Below are positions 26,817 through 36,295 of a stretch of 64,000 nucleotides of DNA, piece after piece. Numbering within the stretch: the first letter of the stretch is position 1; each line of letters starts with the position of its first letter. Location of the stretch: NCBI RefSeq assembly GCF_963975345.1, contig NZ_CAXBGE010000001.1, positions 248,001 to 312,000 of the forward strand, written 5' to 3'. The notes beneath the pieces are model-generated. The model was given only the letters and a program-made list of their open reading frames with translations. It searched no databases and had not been told where the DNA came from. Source of the DNA: Maricaulis sp963975345 (GTDB lineage: Bacteria; Pseudomonadota; Alphaproteobacteria; Caulobacterales; Maricaulaceae). The translations under genes were made by a program, and so were the position numbers.

Positions 26817-27506
26817 ATGCCACGCTTCAGACCGCTCCCTGTCTTGACGGCCTTCACGCTGGTCAGTCTGGCCATCCTCGTTTCGCTCGGCATGTGGCAA
26901 ATGCGGCGGATGGAATGGAAGACGGAACTGATCGCCGCCTATGGCGTGCGCGGCTCGGTGACCTCTTTTGAGCAAGCGCTGTGCGGCGAGTTCGATGGCC
27001 CTTTCGGTCCGAGCATCACAGCCCCGGCGCCGCTCGCCGGCGCGCAGCTGCGCTATTATTCCCTGCGTGACCGCCCGGGCTGGGTTCGGGTCGGGCTGAT
27101 GCCGGCACCGCGCTGCTCGGCTGATGCACCGCAACGCTACCTGTTCGTGGAAACCGGCTTTGAGGATATGGACGGCAATATTGTCTCCCGTCCGCAGAGC
27201 TGGCGCATCGATGCGCTGCCGAGGCCAGGACAATTCGCCAGCGGAAACGATCCGGACACTAATCAGTGGTATGTGTTTGATCGGAACATGATGGCGCGCG
27301 CGCTTGGAACGGACCCGGATCAGGTGCTTGATCGCTGGGCCCGGGCCGATTTGGGCTTGCCTGCCAGCTTGGCACAAACCCCGCCGGCCCGGCATCTCGG
27401 CTATGCGTTGACGTGGTTCGGCCTGGCGGCGGCGCTGATTGGCGTCTATTTGGCGCTGCACATTGCCCGGGGTCGGCTGCGTTGGTCGGCCAAGCAGAAG
27501 CAATAG
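26817..27506 (+). CDS. SURF1 family oxidase assembly protein
   Basis: 229-residue membrane protein. One helix at each end (about residues 6-26 and 200-220) encloses a periplasmic domain. SURF1 (Shy1) proteins bind heme a and help insert it in subunit I. Typical features are LGMWQMRRMEWK after the first helix and the C-terminal NRHLGYA-like pattern, here ARHLGYALTWFGLAAAL. Start ATG 26817 follows GGAG. Last recognised oxidase gene; the next gene (GNAT) starts 39 bases on. Confidence 0.92.
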   Translation: MPRFRPLPVLTAFTLVSLAILVSLGMWQMRRMEWKTELIAAYGVRGSVTSFEQALCGEFDGPFGPSITAPAPLAGAQLRYYSLRDRPGWVRVGLMPAPRCSADAPQRYLFVETGFEDMDGNIVSRPQSWRIDALPRPGQFASGNDPDTNQWYVFDRNMMARALGTDPDQVLDRWARADLGLPASLAQTPPARHLGYALTWFGLAAALIGVYLALHIARGRLRWSAKQKQ

Positions 27507-27545
27507 GGACAGGCGGCGAACAATCGCCGCCACGGGAGCAGACCA

Positions 27546-28124
27546 GTGGCACTTTGGCGTGATGCGGATATTGTGGAGCCCCTGATGGGTCAGGGCATCC
27601 GGCTGCGCGCGCCAATGCTTGAGGACTATGAGAGCTGGGCCAAACTGCGCGGTGCCAGCCGTGGTCACACCGAGCCGTGGGAACCATCCTGGACGATTGA
27701 CGAGCTGAGCCGCAGCGCCTTCAAGCGACGCCTCGAACGCTATCAACTCGACCGTCAATCGGGCATGGGCTATCCGTTTTTCGTGTTCCGAAGCCGCGAC
27801 AATGTCCTGCTTGGGGCCTGCAATCTCAACAATATCCGGCGCGGCGTGCAACAGAGCGCTGATATCGGCTATTGGGTTGGCACGCCCTATATCCGCCAAG
27901 GCCATACGCGTTCGGCCGTGCGGCGGATTCTCGCCTTCGCGTTTGACAGCCTGGATCTGCATCGCGTCGAAGCTGCCTGCCGCCCGGAGAACAAGGCGTC
28001 ACGCAAATTGCTCGAAAGCGTTGGCTTCCAGTATGAAGGCCGCGCGCGTGGTCTGCTCAACATTGCCGGGGATTGGCGCGACCATGATCGCTACGCCCTG
28101 CTGAATACCGATCCGAGACTATGA
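27546..28124 (+). CDS. GNAT acetyltransferase, RimJ/RimL type
   Basis: 192-residue N-acetyltransferase. The acetyl-CoA loop region reads ADIGYWVGTPYIRQGHTRSAVRRI (Q/R-x-x-G-x position), followed by LDLHRVEAACRPENKASRKLLESVGFQYEGRARG, the standard RimJ-like C-terminal half. Such enzymes acetylate protein N-termini, notably ribosomal protein S5 for RimJ, though other substrates are common. The start is GTG 27546 after GGGAGC. It follows the SURF1 gene by 39 bases and overlaps the EAL gene by four (ATGA), so it may be read through from the oxidase operon. Confidence 0.9.
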   Translation: MALWRDADIVEPLMGQGIRLRAPMLEDYESWAKLRGASRGHTEPWEPSWTIDELSRSAFKRRLERYQLDRQSGMGYPFFVFRSRDNVLLGACNLNNIRRGVQQSADIGYWVGTPYIRQGHTRSAVRRILAFAFDSLDLHRVEAACRPENKASRKLLESVGFQYEGRARGLLNIAGDWRDHDRYALLNTDPRL

Positions 28125-29254
28125 CCTCAGTCGACTTCGAAACCGGTGCCCGCGCGGCCGGGGCGGTGGTTTTCACCATCGCGCTGGATCGCGGTCTGAT
28201 CCGTTTTACCGGCGCCTTCGAAAGTTTTGGGCTCGACCGGGCGCAATGCGACTGGGGTGAATTTTGCGCCCGTCTTGGCCCCGCTGATCAGGCCAGTCTC
28301 GATTTGGCGCTTCGCGGCGACCGGATCGATTTGCGGGTCAGGCTGATCGGCGAGGGTGGCGACGTCGCCTATATCCGCCTGCTCGGCGAACGCAGTGGTG
28401 AGCAGCAATTTGTTGGTCTGATGACCCCGGCCGGCTGGAGCGGGGATGGCGCTGTGCGCATCCACGAGGAACACGCGCTGGCCAATGCTGTCGCCGCCGG
28501 TGAAGTCTTGGCTTGGTACCAGCCGATCATTGCGCTGGAGACCGGACGGCTCGCCGGGTTCGAAGCGCTTGCGCGTTGGGAGCGGCCTGGTGTCGGCGTG
28601 CTGGTGCCGCAGGACTTTCTCGCAATGGCCGATGATCTCGATCTGCTCGGCCGGATCAGTACCGAAGTGCGGGCCTCCGCGATTGCCGACCTGTCGGTAT
28701 GGCGCGCCGCATGTGCGGGCAGCGGGGACTTGTTTGTCGCCGCCAATGCCACGGTGAGTGAATTATTGTCGCCGGATTTCGCTGATGCTTTGCTCGACAC
28801 GGTGAGGCGGGCAAAATTGCCGCCGGGCGCGTTCAAGCTTGAAATCGCGGAAACCGAAATCATGCGCGAGCCGGATCTCGCCGCGAGCGCCATGGCCAAG
28901 CTGGCTGCCGGCGGCGTGGCCTTGGCGTTGGACGATTTCGGGACCGGCTATTCCTCGCTGGCGCGGCTGGAAATGCTGCCCTTCAATGTCGTCAAGATCG
29001 ACCGTTATTTCGTTCGTGCCATGGCCGCCAATGAGAGCGCCGGCACGGTGGTGCAATCGGTGATCCAGCTGGCGCGGCATTTCGATATGAAAGTCGTCGC
29101 CGAAGGGATAGAGAGCGCCGCGTGTGCTGACGGCCTGCGGGCGATGGGGTGTGATTTCGGGCAGGGTTATCGCTATGCCGGCGCGCTCGCACCCGACCAA
29201 GCGCTGCTCGCGGTGCGCGACGGGATTGAAGGCCGTTTCCTGCCGCCAGCCTGA
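28121..29254 (+). CDS. EAL domain cyclic-di-GMP phosphodiesterase
   Basis: 377-residue protein. The N-terminal 110 residues resemble a PAS-like sensor fold without a recognisable cofactor site. The EAL domain (about 118-365) keeps all catalytic positions: EAL at 148-150, Asn209, Glu241/Glu244 in LEIAETE, Asp271-Asp272 in DDFGTGYSSL, Lys292, Glu328 in AEGIES, and GQGY at 347-350. It should therefore be an active phosphodiesterase lowering c-di-GMP, which governs motile-to-sessile transitions. No GGDEF domain and no membrane segment are present, so it is cytosolic. Translationally coupled to the GNAT gene. Confidence 0.93.
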   Translation: MTSVDFETGARAAGAVVFTIALDRGLIRFTGAFESFGLDRAQCDWGEFCARLGPADQASLDLALRGDRIDLRVRLIGEGGDVAYIRLLGERSGEQQFVGLMTPAGWSGDGAVRIHEEHALANAVAAGEVLAWYQPIIALETGRLAGFEALARWERPGVGVLVPQDFLAMADDLDLLGRISTEVRASAIADLSVWRAACAGSGDLFVAANATVSELLSPDFADALLDTVRRAKLPPGAFKLEIAETEIMREPDLAASAMAKLAAGGVALALDDFGTGYSSLARLEMLPFNVVKIDRYFVRAMAANESAGTVVQSVIQLARHFDMKVVAEGIESAACADGLRAMGCDFGQGYRYAGALAPDQALLAVRDGIEGRFLPPA

Positions 29255-29258
29255 GGCG

Positions 29259-29846
29259 TCAGGCGGTACCCGATGCGCCCGAAAGATGTTCCGGCGTGAC
29301 GCCCAGAGTGCCGAGCGCGTTTTCCCATTTGCCGTCGATATCGTCGCTGAAGACCAGAGTCTCGTCGGCATCGGCGACCAGCCAGGCATTGGCCGCAAGC
29401 TCGTCCTCCAACTGCCCCGAACCCCAACCGGCATAGCCCAGCGCCAGCATTGAGCGGCGCGGCGGCGTGCTTGACGCCATGGCATCGAGGGCATCCTTGG
29501 TTGAGGACAGGCCAATATGATCGGTCACGGCCAAGGTCGAATCGACGGTCTGGAAGTCATTGGTGTGCAGCACGAAGCCGCGTTGGCGTTCCACCGGGCC
29601 GCCGAGCAGGACGGGCCGGTCGATGGTCTCATCGGTGGTTTCGACGCCGAGCTGTTCAAATACTTCGGGCAGGCGCAGGCCCTCGACCTGCTTGTTGAGC
29701 ACAATACCCATCGCGTGCTCGGCGGAATGATCACACATCAGGATCACCGAGCGATCAAATCGCGGATCGCCGATCCCCGGTGAAGCGATCAGCAATTTGC
29801 CGCCGAGAAAACCGGGAGGCCGCGAAGGTGAGTCGTTACTGCTCAT
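29259..29846 (-). CDS. yqgE: YqgE/AlgH family protein
   Basis: 195-residue protein of the DUF179 family. Conserved stretches are LGGKLLIASPGIGDPRF, VILMCDHS.EHAMGIVLNK and the C-terminal ALGYAGWGSGQLEDELA.NAWL. Biochemical role is unknown; in pseudomonads the homologue was named for an effect on alginate expression. It converges on the EAL gene, with four bases between the stops, and diverges from the peroxiredoxin gene with 99 bases between starts. Confidence 0.92.
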   Translation of the reverse strand: MSSNDSPSRPPGFLGGKLLIASPGIGDPRFDRSVILMCDHSAEHAMGIVLNKQVEGLRLPEVFEQLGVETTDETIDRPVLLGGPVERQRGFVLHTNDFQTVDSTLAVTDHIGLSSTKDALDAMASSTPPRRSMLALGYAGWGSGQLEDELAANAWLVADADETLVFSDDIDGKWENALGTLGVTPEHLSGASGTA

Positions 29847-29945
29847 AATTGGATGATGCGGCTAAATAGGGGGATGCGTCCAGCGGTGTTCCCGCTATCT
29901 TGGGCTGCGCAATCGCGACTAGTCTTTTCAGCAGGAGAATCAGCC

Positions 29946-30428
29946 ATGACCATTTCGGTGGGAGATCGCATTCCGGACGCCAGCTTCATGACCATGACAG
30001 CAAGCGGACCGAACCGTGTCAGCACGGACGACGTGTTTGGCGGCAAGACCGTGGCGCTGTTTTCAGTGCCTGGCGCCTATACCCCGACCTGTTCGGCCAA
30101 GCACCTGCCCGGCTTCGTGCAGCATGCCGCAGAGATCAAAGCCAAGGGCGTCGACACCATTGCCTGCATGTCGGTCAATGATGTGTTCGTCATGAATGCC
30201 TGGGGCAAGGACCAGGGCGTCGGCGAAGACGTCATGATGCTCGCTGACGGTAATGGCGATTTTGCCAAGGCGGTCGGCCTCGAAATGGACGGCACCGGCT
30301 TTGGCATGGGCACCCGCGCCCAGCGCTTTTCCCTGATCGCCAAGGATGGCGTTGTCACGGAGCTGAATGTCGAGGCACCGGGCGAATTCAAGGTGTCGTC
30401 CGCAGACCATATTCTCGGCCAGCTCTAA
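29946..30428 (+). CDS. Peroxiredoxin, Prx5 type
   Basis: 160-residue cytosolic thiol peroxidase. The peroxidatic Cys49 lies in VPGAYTPTCSAKHLPGF, the Prx5 signature (Pro-x-x-x-Thr-x-x-Cys), and the MGTRAQRFSLI segment near residue 120 is also typical. It reduces hydrogen peroxide and organic hydroperoxides using glutathione/glutaredoxin or thioredoxin. ATG 29946 follows CAGGAG; a longer in-frame version from 29853 has no homology. A hairpin follows the gene before the SPFH gene. Confidence 0.95.
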   Translation: MTISVGDRIPDASFMTMTASGPNRVSTDDVFGGKTVALFSVPGAYTPTCSAKHLPGFVQHAAEIKAKGVDTIACMSVNDVFVMNAWGKDQGVGEDVMMLADGNGDFAKAVGLEMDGTGFGMGTRAQRFSLIAKDGVVTELNVEAPGEFKVSSADHILGQL

Positions 30429-30446
30429 GCTGGACCGGCGCATGAC

Positions 30447-30468
30447 GGACCGGGCACAGGCCCGGTCC
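30447..30468. repeat. Perfect inverted repeat between peroxiredoxin and SPFH genes
   Basis: GGACCGGG (30447-30454) and CCCGGTCC (30461-30468) flank a six-base loop. No T run follows, so it is not a standard terminator. It could slow transcription, protect the upstream mRNA end or belong to a dispersed palindrome family. Confidence 0.45.
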
Positions 30469-30491
30469 GAAACGACAAAGGGAGGCCTGTT

Positions 30492-31424
30492 ATGGATCTC
30501 ATTATCACGGGTGTGCTGCTATTGCTGGCCCTGGCGGTCATCGCCTCGGTCATCAAGACTGTGCCACAGGGCAAGGAATTTACCGTCGAGCGCTTCGGGC
30601 GCTTCACCCGGACCCTCAAGCCGGGCCTCCATTTCATCATGCCGTTCATCGATAGCATCGGCTACAAGATGAATATGCGTGAACGCGTGCTCGACGTGCC
30701 CAATCAGGATGTCATCACCAAGGACAATGCGACCGTCTCGGTTGATGCGGTGATTTTCATCCAGGTGCTCGATGCGCCACGCGCGGCCTATGAGGTCGAT
30801 AATCTCGATTTCGCCATCCTCAATCTTTGCCTGACCAATGTGCGGACCGTGATCGGTTCGATGGATCTCGATGAGACCCTGTCGAAGCGTGACGAGATCA
30901 ATGCGCGTCTGCTGTCTGTGCTCGATTCGGCCACCAATCCCTGGGGCGTCAAGGCGACCCGGATCGAGATCCGCGACCTGTCGCCACCACACGACATCAC
31001 CGAAGCGATGGCCCGGCAAATGAAGGCTGAGCGTCTGAAACGTGCCGAAATTCTCGAAGCCGAGGGTGCCAAGCAATCGGCCATCCTGCGCGCCGAGGGC
31101 GAGAAGGAAGCAGCGATCCGTCAGGCCGAAGGCCGGCGCGAAAGTGCCTTTCTCGACGCCGAAGCGCGCGAACGCGAGGCCCAGGCCGAAGCCAAGGCGA
31201 CCGAAATGGTGTCCAACGCCATCGCCAAGGGCGATGTCTCGGCGATCAATTATTTCCTCGGCCAAAAATATATCGAGGCCTTCGGCAAGCTGGCGACCAG
31301 CGATCAGCAGCGCACCGTCATCATTCCGGCCGAATTCTCGAATATTCTCAGCACGATCACCGGTGTTGGTGAACTCGGTAAGGCCGCGCATGAAGCGATT
31401 CGGGAGACCACCCGCAAGCCCTGA
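30492..31424 (+). CDS. SPFH/Band 7 membrane protein (QmcA/stomatin-like)
   Basis: 310-residue protein with one N-terminal membrane anchor, the SPFH domain (about residues 25-190; VPQGKEFTVERFGRFTRTLKPGL at its start) and a long Ala/Glu-rich coiled-coil (about 175-250). SPFH proteins form large oligomeric rings in the membrane and modulate AAA proteases such as FtsH. Start ATG 30492 follows GGAGG. The NfeD-like gene comes 30 bases downstream, the standard partner arrangement. Confidence 0.94.
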   Translation: MDLIITGVLLLLALAVIASVIKTVPQGKEFTVERFGRFTRTLKPGLHFIMPFIDSIGYKMNMRERVLDVPNQDVITKDNATVSVDAVIFIQVLDAPRAAYEVDNLDFAILNLCLTNVRTVIGSMDLDETLSKRDEINARLLSVLDSATNPWGVKATRIEIRDLSPPHDITEAMARQMKAERLKRAEILEAEGAKQSAILRAEGEKEAAIRQAEGRRESAFLDAEAREREAQAEAKATEMVSNAIAKGDVSAINYFLGQKYIEAFGKLATSDQQRTVIIPAEFSNILSTITGVGELGKAAHEAIRETTRKP

Positions 31425-31454
31425 AATGCGGCAATTTGAAACTGGAGGTCAGTG

Positions 31455-31919
31455 ATGGATGTCATAATTTCCCTGCTTGAACGCCTGAGCCTCTGGGCCT
31501 GGTGGGCCTTGGCCGGTCTGTTTCTGATTGGCGAAGTGCTGACCGGGACGACCTTCCTGTTATGGCCGGCAGCCGCCGCTTTCCTCACCGGCATTCTGGC
31601 GTTCGGATTTCTGGGCGTCAGTTGGCCGGTGCAATTGAGTGTTTTCGCCATGCTCACCCTGGTCCTCGTCTGGGCGGGTGATCGCTGGGTCAGGCCTGTC
31701 CTGAACCGCGGCAAGGAGACCGGCCTTAATGATCGTGCTGCGCGCATGGTCGGCCAGCGGGTCAAAGTGGTCAGCGATTTTGCAACCGGCCGTGGCCGTG
31801 TCCATTTCGACGATGGCGAATGGAGCGCCGAAACGAGCGACGGCTCCGACCCGGTCCGCGACAGCCAGGTCATTATCGACGAGGTTCGGGGCGTGACACT
31901 GATCGTACACCCGGCATAG
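31455..31919 (+). CDS. NfeD-like membrane protein
   Basis: 154-residue protein. Two to three membrane helices (residues about 8-75) precede a C-terminal OB-fold domain (AARMVGQRVKVVSDFATGRGRVHFDDGEWSAE..., about 95-150). NfeD proteins pair with SPFH proteins, here the preceding gene, and are thought to anchor or regulate the SPFH ring. This is the short form lacking the ClpP-like protease domain. ATG 31455 follows GGAGG. Confidence 0.93.
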   Translation: MDVIISLLERLSLWAWWALAGLFLIGEVLTGTTFLLWPAAAAFLTGILAFGFLGVSWPVQLSVFAMLTLVLVWAGDRWVRPVLNRGKETGLNDRAARMVGQRVKVVSDFATGRGRVHFDDGEWSAETSDGSDPVRDSQVIIDEVRGVTLIVHPA

Positions 31920-32036
31920 TTATGCATCCGGCAGAGCAATGAGGGCGCTGGTTCACGGGGCGTAAACCCAAGCCGTGGCAGAGTTCCGCATTGGTTGTCG
32001 TGGGCAGTGTTTGCCCCGCCGAAAAGCGGAGCAGGC

Positions 32037-35000
32037 ATGGAATTGACCGAAGAAGCCAAACGCATCGCGGCGCTGCACGAGCTCAACCTGCTCGATACGG
32101 CCCCGGAGGACGGGTTCGACTCGATCACCAAGCTCGCGGTGACGCTGACCGGAGCCTCGATGGCGGCGATTTCGCTGATCGATCATGACCGGCAATGGTT
32201 CAAATCAAGGGTCGGGCTGGACGTTGAAGAAACGCCGCGGAATGTCGCCTTCTGTGACCACGCCATCCGCCAGGATGCCATGCTCTATGTGCCCGATGCG
32301 CGGCTGGATGACCGGTTCAAGCAAAATCCACTTGTCACCGGCGCACTCAATATCCGTGGCTATGCCGGCATGCCGCTACTGGTGGAGGGCGGGTATCGAA
32401 TTGGCACGCTGTGCGTGATCCATGATCAACCGTTTGAGCTTGATGGCATGACGTTGCAGCACCTCGCAGTGCTGGCGCGGGTGGTCGAAGAGCAAATCAA
32501 GACCCGCACCCAGAGCGCCGAGGCGCATCGTGCCAACCGGCTGCTGACAGCCATCGCTGAAATTCAACGGCAATTCATCACCGACGCTTCTTCGATCGAC
32601 GAAGCCTTCGACCATTTGCTTGCCGTTACCCTGGAGTTCACCGGCAGCACATGCGGCTTCATCGGCGAAGTCGTTGAGGACGAATCCTCTCGCTATGTCC
32701 GAACTCAGGCTTTCAGTGATCTCGCCAGCGGCGCGCAGCCTGATGAACAGCGTCGGGAACCGTTCGAATTCCGGCGTTTCGACACCCTGGTTGGGCACAC
32801 GCTCAAGACCGGCGAGTTGGTGATCGCCGATGCCCCAGACCAAGATCCGCGTGGTTCTGCCGCTCTGGATCCCATGCCGGCAATGCAGGCCTATCTCGGC
32901 GTGCCGCTCAAGGAAAAGGGTGCCGTCATTGCGATGATCGGGATTGCCAACCGGCCCGGTGGTTATGACGAAGCCCTCGTCGCGGAGTGCGCGCCACTCT
33001 TCACCACGGTCGCCAATCTGCTTCGGGCCCGGCGAACGGAGATCGCCCGCGACCGCGCGCTCGCTGAGCTGGCGCTGAGCAAGGCACGCTATGACCTCGC
33101 CATCGCCGGCAGCGCTGCCGCGATCTGGGAATTCGATTTCGCAGCGGGGACGATGTTTACCTCTGAGCGACTGCGTCAAGTGATCGGCCGTTCGCCGGGC
33201 AAGCCGGTTGACGGGCGCACGATCAATCCGCTCGCGATGAATGACTTTTTTGACCGCGTTCATGCGGATGATCGTGTGCGCTTGCAGAGCGCGTTACGGG
33301 CCCATCTCAAGCACCGCACGCCCTTCGCTCTCGATCTCGATTTCCAGCACTCTGAGGGACATTATCTGCGCGTGGCTGCGTGTGGGCAGGCTGAATGGAA
33401 CGAAACCGGGCGAGCGATCCGGATGGCCGGTTCGATTGAAGACATTACCGAGCGCTCGGGCCTGATCGCTGAGCGGGAGAGTACCAGTGCTCGCCTGGGC
33501 GCGGTGACCGAGCTTGGCGGGATCGGCAGTTGGGAAGTCGATCTTGATGCCGGCACGATGCTCTGGGACTCGATGACGCGCCGGATTCATGAAGTCGATG
33601 ATGATTATGTGCCCGACCTCGTGACGGCGGTTGAATTCTATGCGCCCGAGGCCCGCGACACGCTGCAGGCAGCCATCGATCACGGCGTCAGCAATGGTGT
33701 GCCCTGGGACCTTGAGCTTCCATTTGTGACCGCAAAGGGAAATTCCGTCTGGGTGCGCGCGGTCGGGCGGGCGATCTCGCTTGATGGCCAGGTCTCAAAA
33801 CTGGTGGGCTCATTTCAGGACGTCACCGAGCGCCGGGCCAGGGAGGAAGAGTTGAAATCTCTTTCGACCCGGCTGACCGTCGCGCTCGACGCTTCGAAAC
33901 TCGGCCTTTGGGAATTCGAAATCGAAACAGGTCGACCAATCTGGGACGAACAATTGAAAGTCCTGTTCGGGCGCGCCGGACTGCCCACCCCGACATTTGC
34001 TGAATGGACGGCTATGATCCATCCCGACGATCGCGATGCGGTTCTTGCCCGTTCGCGCAGCGTGCTGGACGTTGGCGAGGGCTATTCCCATGCCTACCGT
34101 ATTGTGCGCCCAGACGGGTCGATCCGGCATGTGCGTTCGCGCGGCCTTGTTCGCAAGCGGCTGGATGGAAGTTTGATGGTGACCGGGGTCTTGGCCGACA
34201 TCACTGACGATGTCGAACGGACAGAGGAACTGGATCACCAGCGTGCCCGGGCTGAGAGTGCCAATCAGGCCAAATCGCAATTCCTGGCCAATATGAGTCA
34301 TGAGATTCGCACACCGCTCAATGGCGTGCTCGGGATGTCGCAATTGTTGAAGCTGACACCACTTTCCGAGCAGCAGGAAGGCTATGTCAGGACGCTACAA
34401 ACCTCGGGCGAAGCTCTGCTCGAATTGGTCGAGGATATCCTCGATATCTCCAGGATCGAATCCGGCGTGGTGCAGCTGGCCAATGATCCGTTCGATTGGC
34501 TGCCGGTGGTGGAATCGGTGCTCGACATGGTCGACGCGACGGCTCGCAAAAAAGCGATTGCGTTGCGTTGCGAACAGGCCGCCGAGCTGCCGGTAAGGGT
34601 TGTCGGCGACCAGAAGCGTCTGCGTCAGATGTTGATCAACATCATTGGCAATGCCGTAAAGTTCACGAACGAAGGTTCGGTCACCGTTCGGGTCGAGCCG
34701 CAACCGCAAAACCGGATCCGCTTTTGCGTCACCGACACGGGGCCGGGTATCGCTGCCGACCAGAGGGAGCGGATTTTTGACCGCTTTGCTCAAGTCGATA
34801 CCTCGCGGACGCGGGAGCATGGTGGCAGCGGGCTTGGGCTCGCGATTTGCCGCGACCTGGTTCAGCTCGCCGGCGGCGAGATCGGGCTGGAAAGTCAACC
34901 CGGTGCCGGTTCCCAATTCTGGTTCGAGCTACCCTTGGCGCCGGCCGAAGCCGCTGAAACCCAACCCGCTGAATTACTCGTACCGGCTGGCCGGCCGGGG

Positions 35001-35381
35001 GGGTCGGCGCGGATACTGGTCGTCGATGATGTGATGACCAACCGGCTGGTCGCCTCCGCCCTGGTGCAGCATGCCGGGCACGAGGTCAGGCTCGCCGGAA
35101 ACGGCCTGGAGGCGATTGAAGCGCTCGACAGCGACCGCTTTGATGCCATTTTGATGGATATCCAGATGCCGGTTATGTCCGGTGACGAGGCGATTCAGAC
35201 GATCCGTCGCAGTGGCAAGCCCTATTCAGGCATTCCGATCTATGCCGTCACGGCCGATGCCACCAAGGGCGCGCGCGAACATTATCTTGAGATCGGCGCC
35301 ACCGGCTATCTGTCCAAGCCGCTCGATATCAAGGAGATATCCGCAGCGCTCGACGCAGTTCCGCGCGGCGCCGTGCAATAA
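32037..35381 (+). CDS. Hybrid sensor histidine kinase with GAF and PAS domains
   Basis: 1114-residue cytosolic kinase without membrane helices. Order: GAF domain (about 20-160, with FCDHAI and NPLVTG...IRGYAGMPL), second GAF (about 180-340), three PAS/PAC repeats (about 355-480, 485-605, 610-730), HisKA with His755 in MSHEIRTPLNG, HATPase (N box NIIGNAVKFTN, G boxes DTGPGIA and GGSGLGLAI), and a receiver domain with phospho-acceptor Asp1041 in ILMDIQMP and Lys in YLSKPL. The fused receiver implies a phosphorelay through an Hpt protein that is not encoded here. Signals are likely cytosolic small molecules or redox state. ATG 32037 follows GGAG. Converges on rnhA with 12 bases between. Confidence 0.94.
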   Translation: MELTEEAKRIAALHELNLLDTAPEDGFDSITKLAVTLTGASMAAISLIDHDRQWFKSRVGLDVEETPRNVAFCDHAIRQDAMLYVPDARLDDRFKQNPLVTGALNIRGYAGMPLLVEGGYRIGTLCVIHDQPFELDGMTLQHLAVLARVVEEQIKTRTQSAEAHRANRLLTAIAEIQRQFITDASSIDEAFDHLLAVTLEFTGSTCGFIGEVVEDESSRYVRTQAFSDLASGAQPDEQRREPFEFRRFDTLVGHTLKTGELVIADAPDQDPRGSAALDPMPAMQAYLGVPLKEKGAVIAMIGIANRPGGYDEALVAECAPLFTTVANLLRARRTEIARDRALAELALSKARYDLAIAGSAAAIWEFDFAAGTMFTSERLRQVIGRSPGKPVDGRTINPLAMNDFFDRVHADDRVRLQSALRAHLKHRTPFALDLDFQHSEGHYLRVAACGQAEWNETGRAIRMAGSIEDITERSGLIAERESTSARLGAVTELGGIGSWEVDLDAGTMLWDSMTRRIHEVDDDYVPDLVTAVEFYAPEARDTLQAAIDHGVSNGVPWDLELPFVTAKGNSVWVRAVGRAISLDGQVSKLVGSFQDVTERRAREEELKSLSTRLTVALDASKLGLWEFEIETGRPIWDEQLKVLFGRAGLPTPTFAEWTAMIHPDDRDAVLARSRSVLDVGEGYSHAYRIVRPDGSIRHVRSRGLVRKRLDGSLMVTGVLADITDDVERTEELDHQRARAESANQAKSQFLANMSHEIRTPLNGVLGMSQLLKLTPLSEQQEGYVRTLQTSGEALLELVEDILDISRIESGVVQLANDPFDWLPVVESVLDMVDATARKKAIALRCEQAAELPVRVVGDQKRLRQMLINIIGNAVKFTNEGSVTVRVEPQPQNRIRFCVTDTGPGIAADQRERIFDRFAQVDTSRTREHGGSGLGLAICRDLVQLAGGEIGLESQPGAGSQFWFELPLAPAEAAETQPAELLVPAGRPGGSARILVVDDVMTNRLVASALVQHAGHEVRLAGNGLEAIEALDSDRFDAILMDIQMPVMSGDEAIQTIRRSGKPYSGIPIYAVTADATKGAREHYLEIGATGYLSKPLDIKEISAALDAVPRGAVQ

Positions 35382-35393
35382 AATGACGACGGT

Positions 35394-35855
35394 TTAGCGT
35401 TTTGCGCTCCGCGCCTCGGCCAAGCCTTGGCGGGCGAGTTCGTCGGCGCGTTCATTGCCCGGATCGCCGGTGTGGCCCCGCACCCAACGCCAGTCGATCG
35501 TCTGGCCATGCGTCAGGGTTTCGAGGCGTTGCCACAGATCGACATTCTTGACCGGCTTGCGGTCGGCGGTCTTCCAGCCACGCTTTTTCCAGCCATGGAT
35601 CCATTTGGTGATGCCGTCGCGCAGATAGCTGCTATCGGTGATCAGGATGATGTCGTGATGATTGGCCTTCATCGCTTCGAGTGCCTGGATCGCCGCCAAC
35701 ATCTCCATCCGGTTATTGGTGGTGTCGGCCTCACCGCCACAGATTTCCTTGCGATGGCCATTCCATTCCAGAATCGCACCCCAGCCGCCCGGGCCAGGAT
35801 TGCCGGAACAGGCGCCGTCAGTATGGATCGTCACGGTGCTCACTTTGGAGTTCAT
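35394..35855 (-). CDS. rnhA: Ribonuclease HI
   Basis: 153-residue enzyme cutting the RNA strand of RNA-DNA hybrids. Catalytic residues are in place: Asp in TDGACSGNPGPGGWGA, Glu in NNRMEMLA, Asp in ITDSSYL, and the final Asp in GNERADELA, with the basic-protrusion WKKRGWKTADRKPVKN. The start overlaps the stop of the DUF1801 gene by four bases, so the two are coupled. RNase HII is encoded separately at 58114. Confidence 0.97.
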   Translation of the reverse strand: MNSKVSTVTIHTDGACSGNPGPGGWGAILEWNGHRKEICGGEADTTNNRMEMLAAIQALEAMKANHHDIILITDSSYLRDGITKWIHGWKKRGWKTADRKPVKNVDLWQRLETLTHGQTIDWRWVRGHTGDPGNERADELARQGLAEARSAKR

Positions 35856-36295
35856 TTCGGGTATTTCCGCGCCATGTCGTCGAGGCCCGCCTGGATCAGC
35901 TCTTCCAGTACATCCAGGTCCACATCGGCCAGCTTGGTGATGTAGAGGCAGGACTTGCCCTCCTTGAACTTGCCAAGCCGGTCGAGGATCAGGGTGAAAT
36001 TGGTGTAGCCGGGCATGATGTAGACGACGAGGCCGGACTTGCGCGGCGAAAAGCCGGTGCGCATGGAATCACCTTCGCGGCCGGTCGCGTATTTATAGTG
36101 ATATTCGCCGAAACCGATCATCGTCTCGCCCCACATGCGCGGTTCCCAGCCGGATATCCGTGTCATCATTGCGAGCAGGGTTTCGGCATCCTGGCGGCGG
36201 GTTGGGTGTTCGACGGTTGCGATGAAGTCGGCCGGCGCGACCGCCGTAACCTGGGTCTTGTTCATTGAATTTTCGGTCGTCTTTTCCGTCGTCAT
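35852..36295 (-). CDS. DUF1801 (YdhG-like) protein
   Basis: 147-residue protein of the DUF1801 family, recognised from the MMTRISGWEPRMWGETMIGFGEYHY core and FSPRKSGLVVYIMPGY followed by LGKFKEGKSCLYITKLADVD. The fold resembles the frataxin/YdhG group; no enzymatic role is established. I start it at ATG 36295 because AGGAG lies nine bases upstream; the ORF extends much further without homology. It lies between a HExxH membrane protein gene and rnhA on one strand, overlapping rnhA by four bases. Confidence 0.85.
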   Translation of the reverse strand: MTTEKTTENSMNKTQVTAVAPADFIATVEHPTRRQDAETLLAMMTRISGWEPRMWGETMIGFGEYHYKYATGREGDSMRTGFSPRKSGLVVYIMPGYTNFTLILDRLGKFKEGKSCLYITKLADVDLDVLEELIQAGLDDMARKYPK

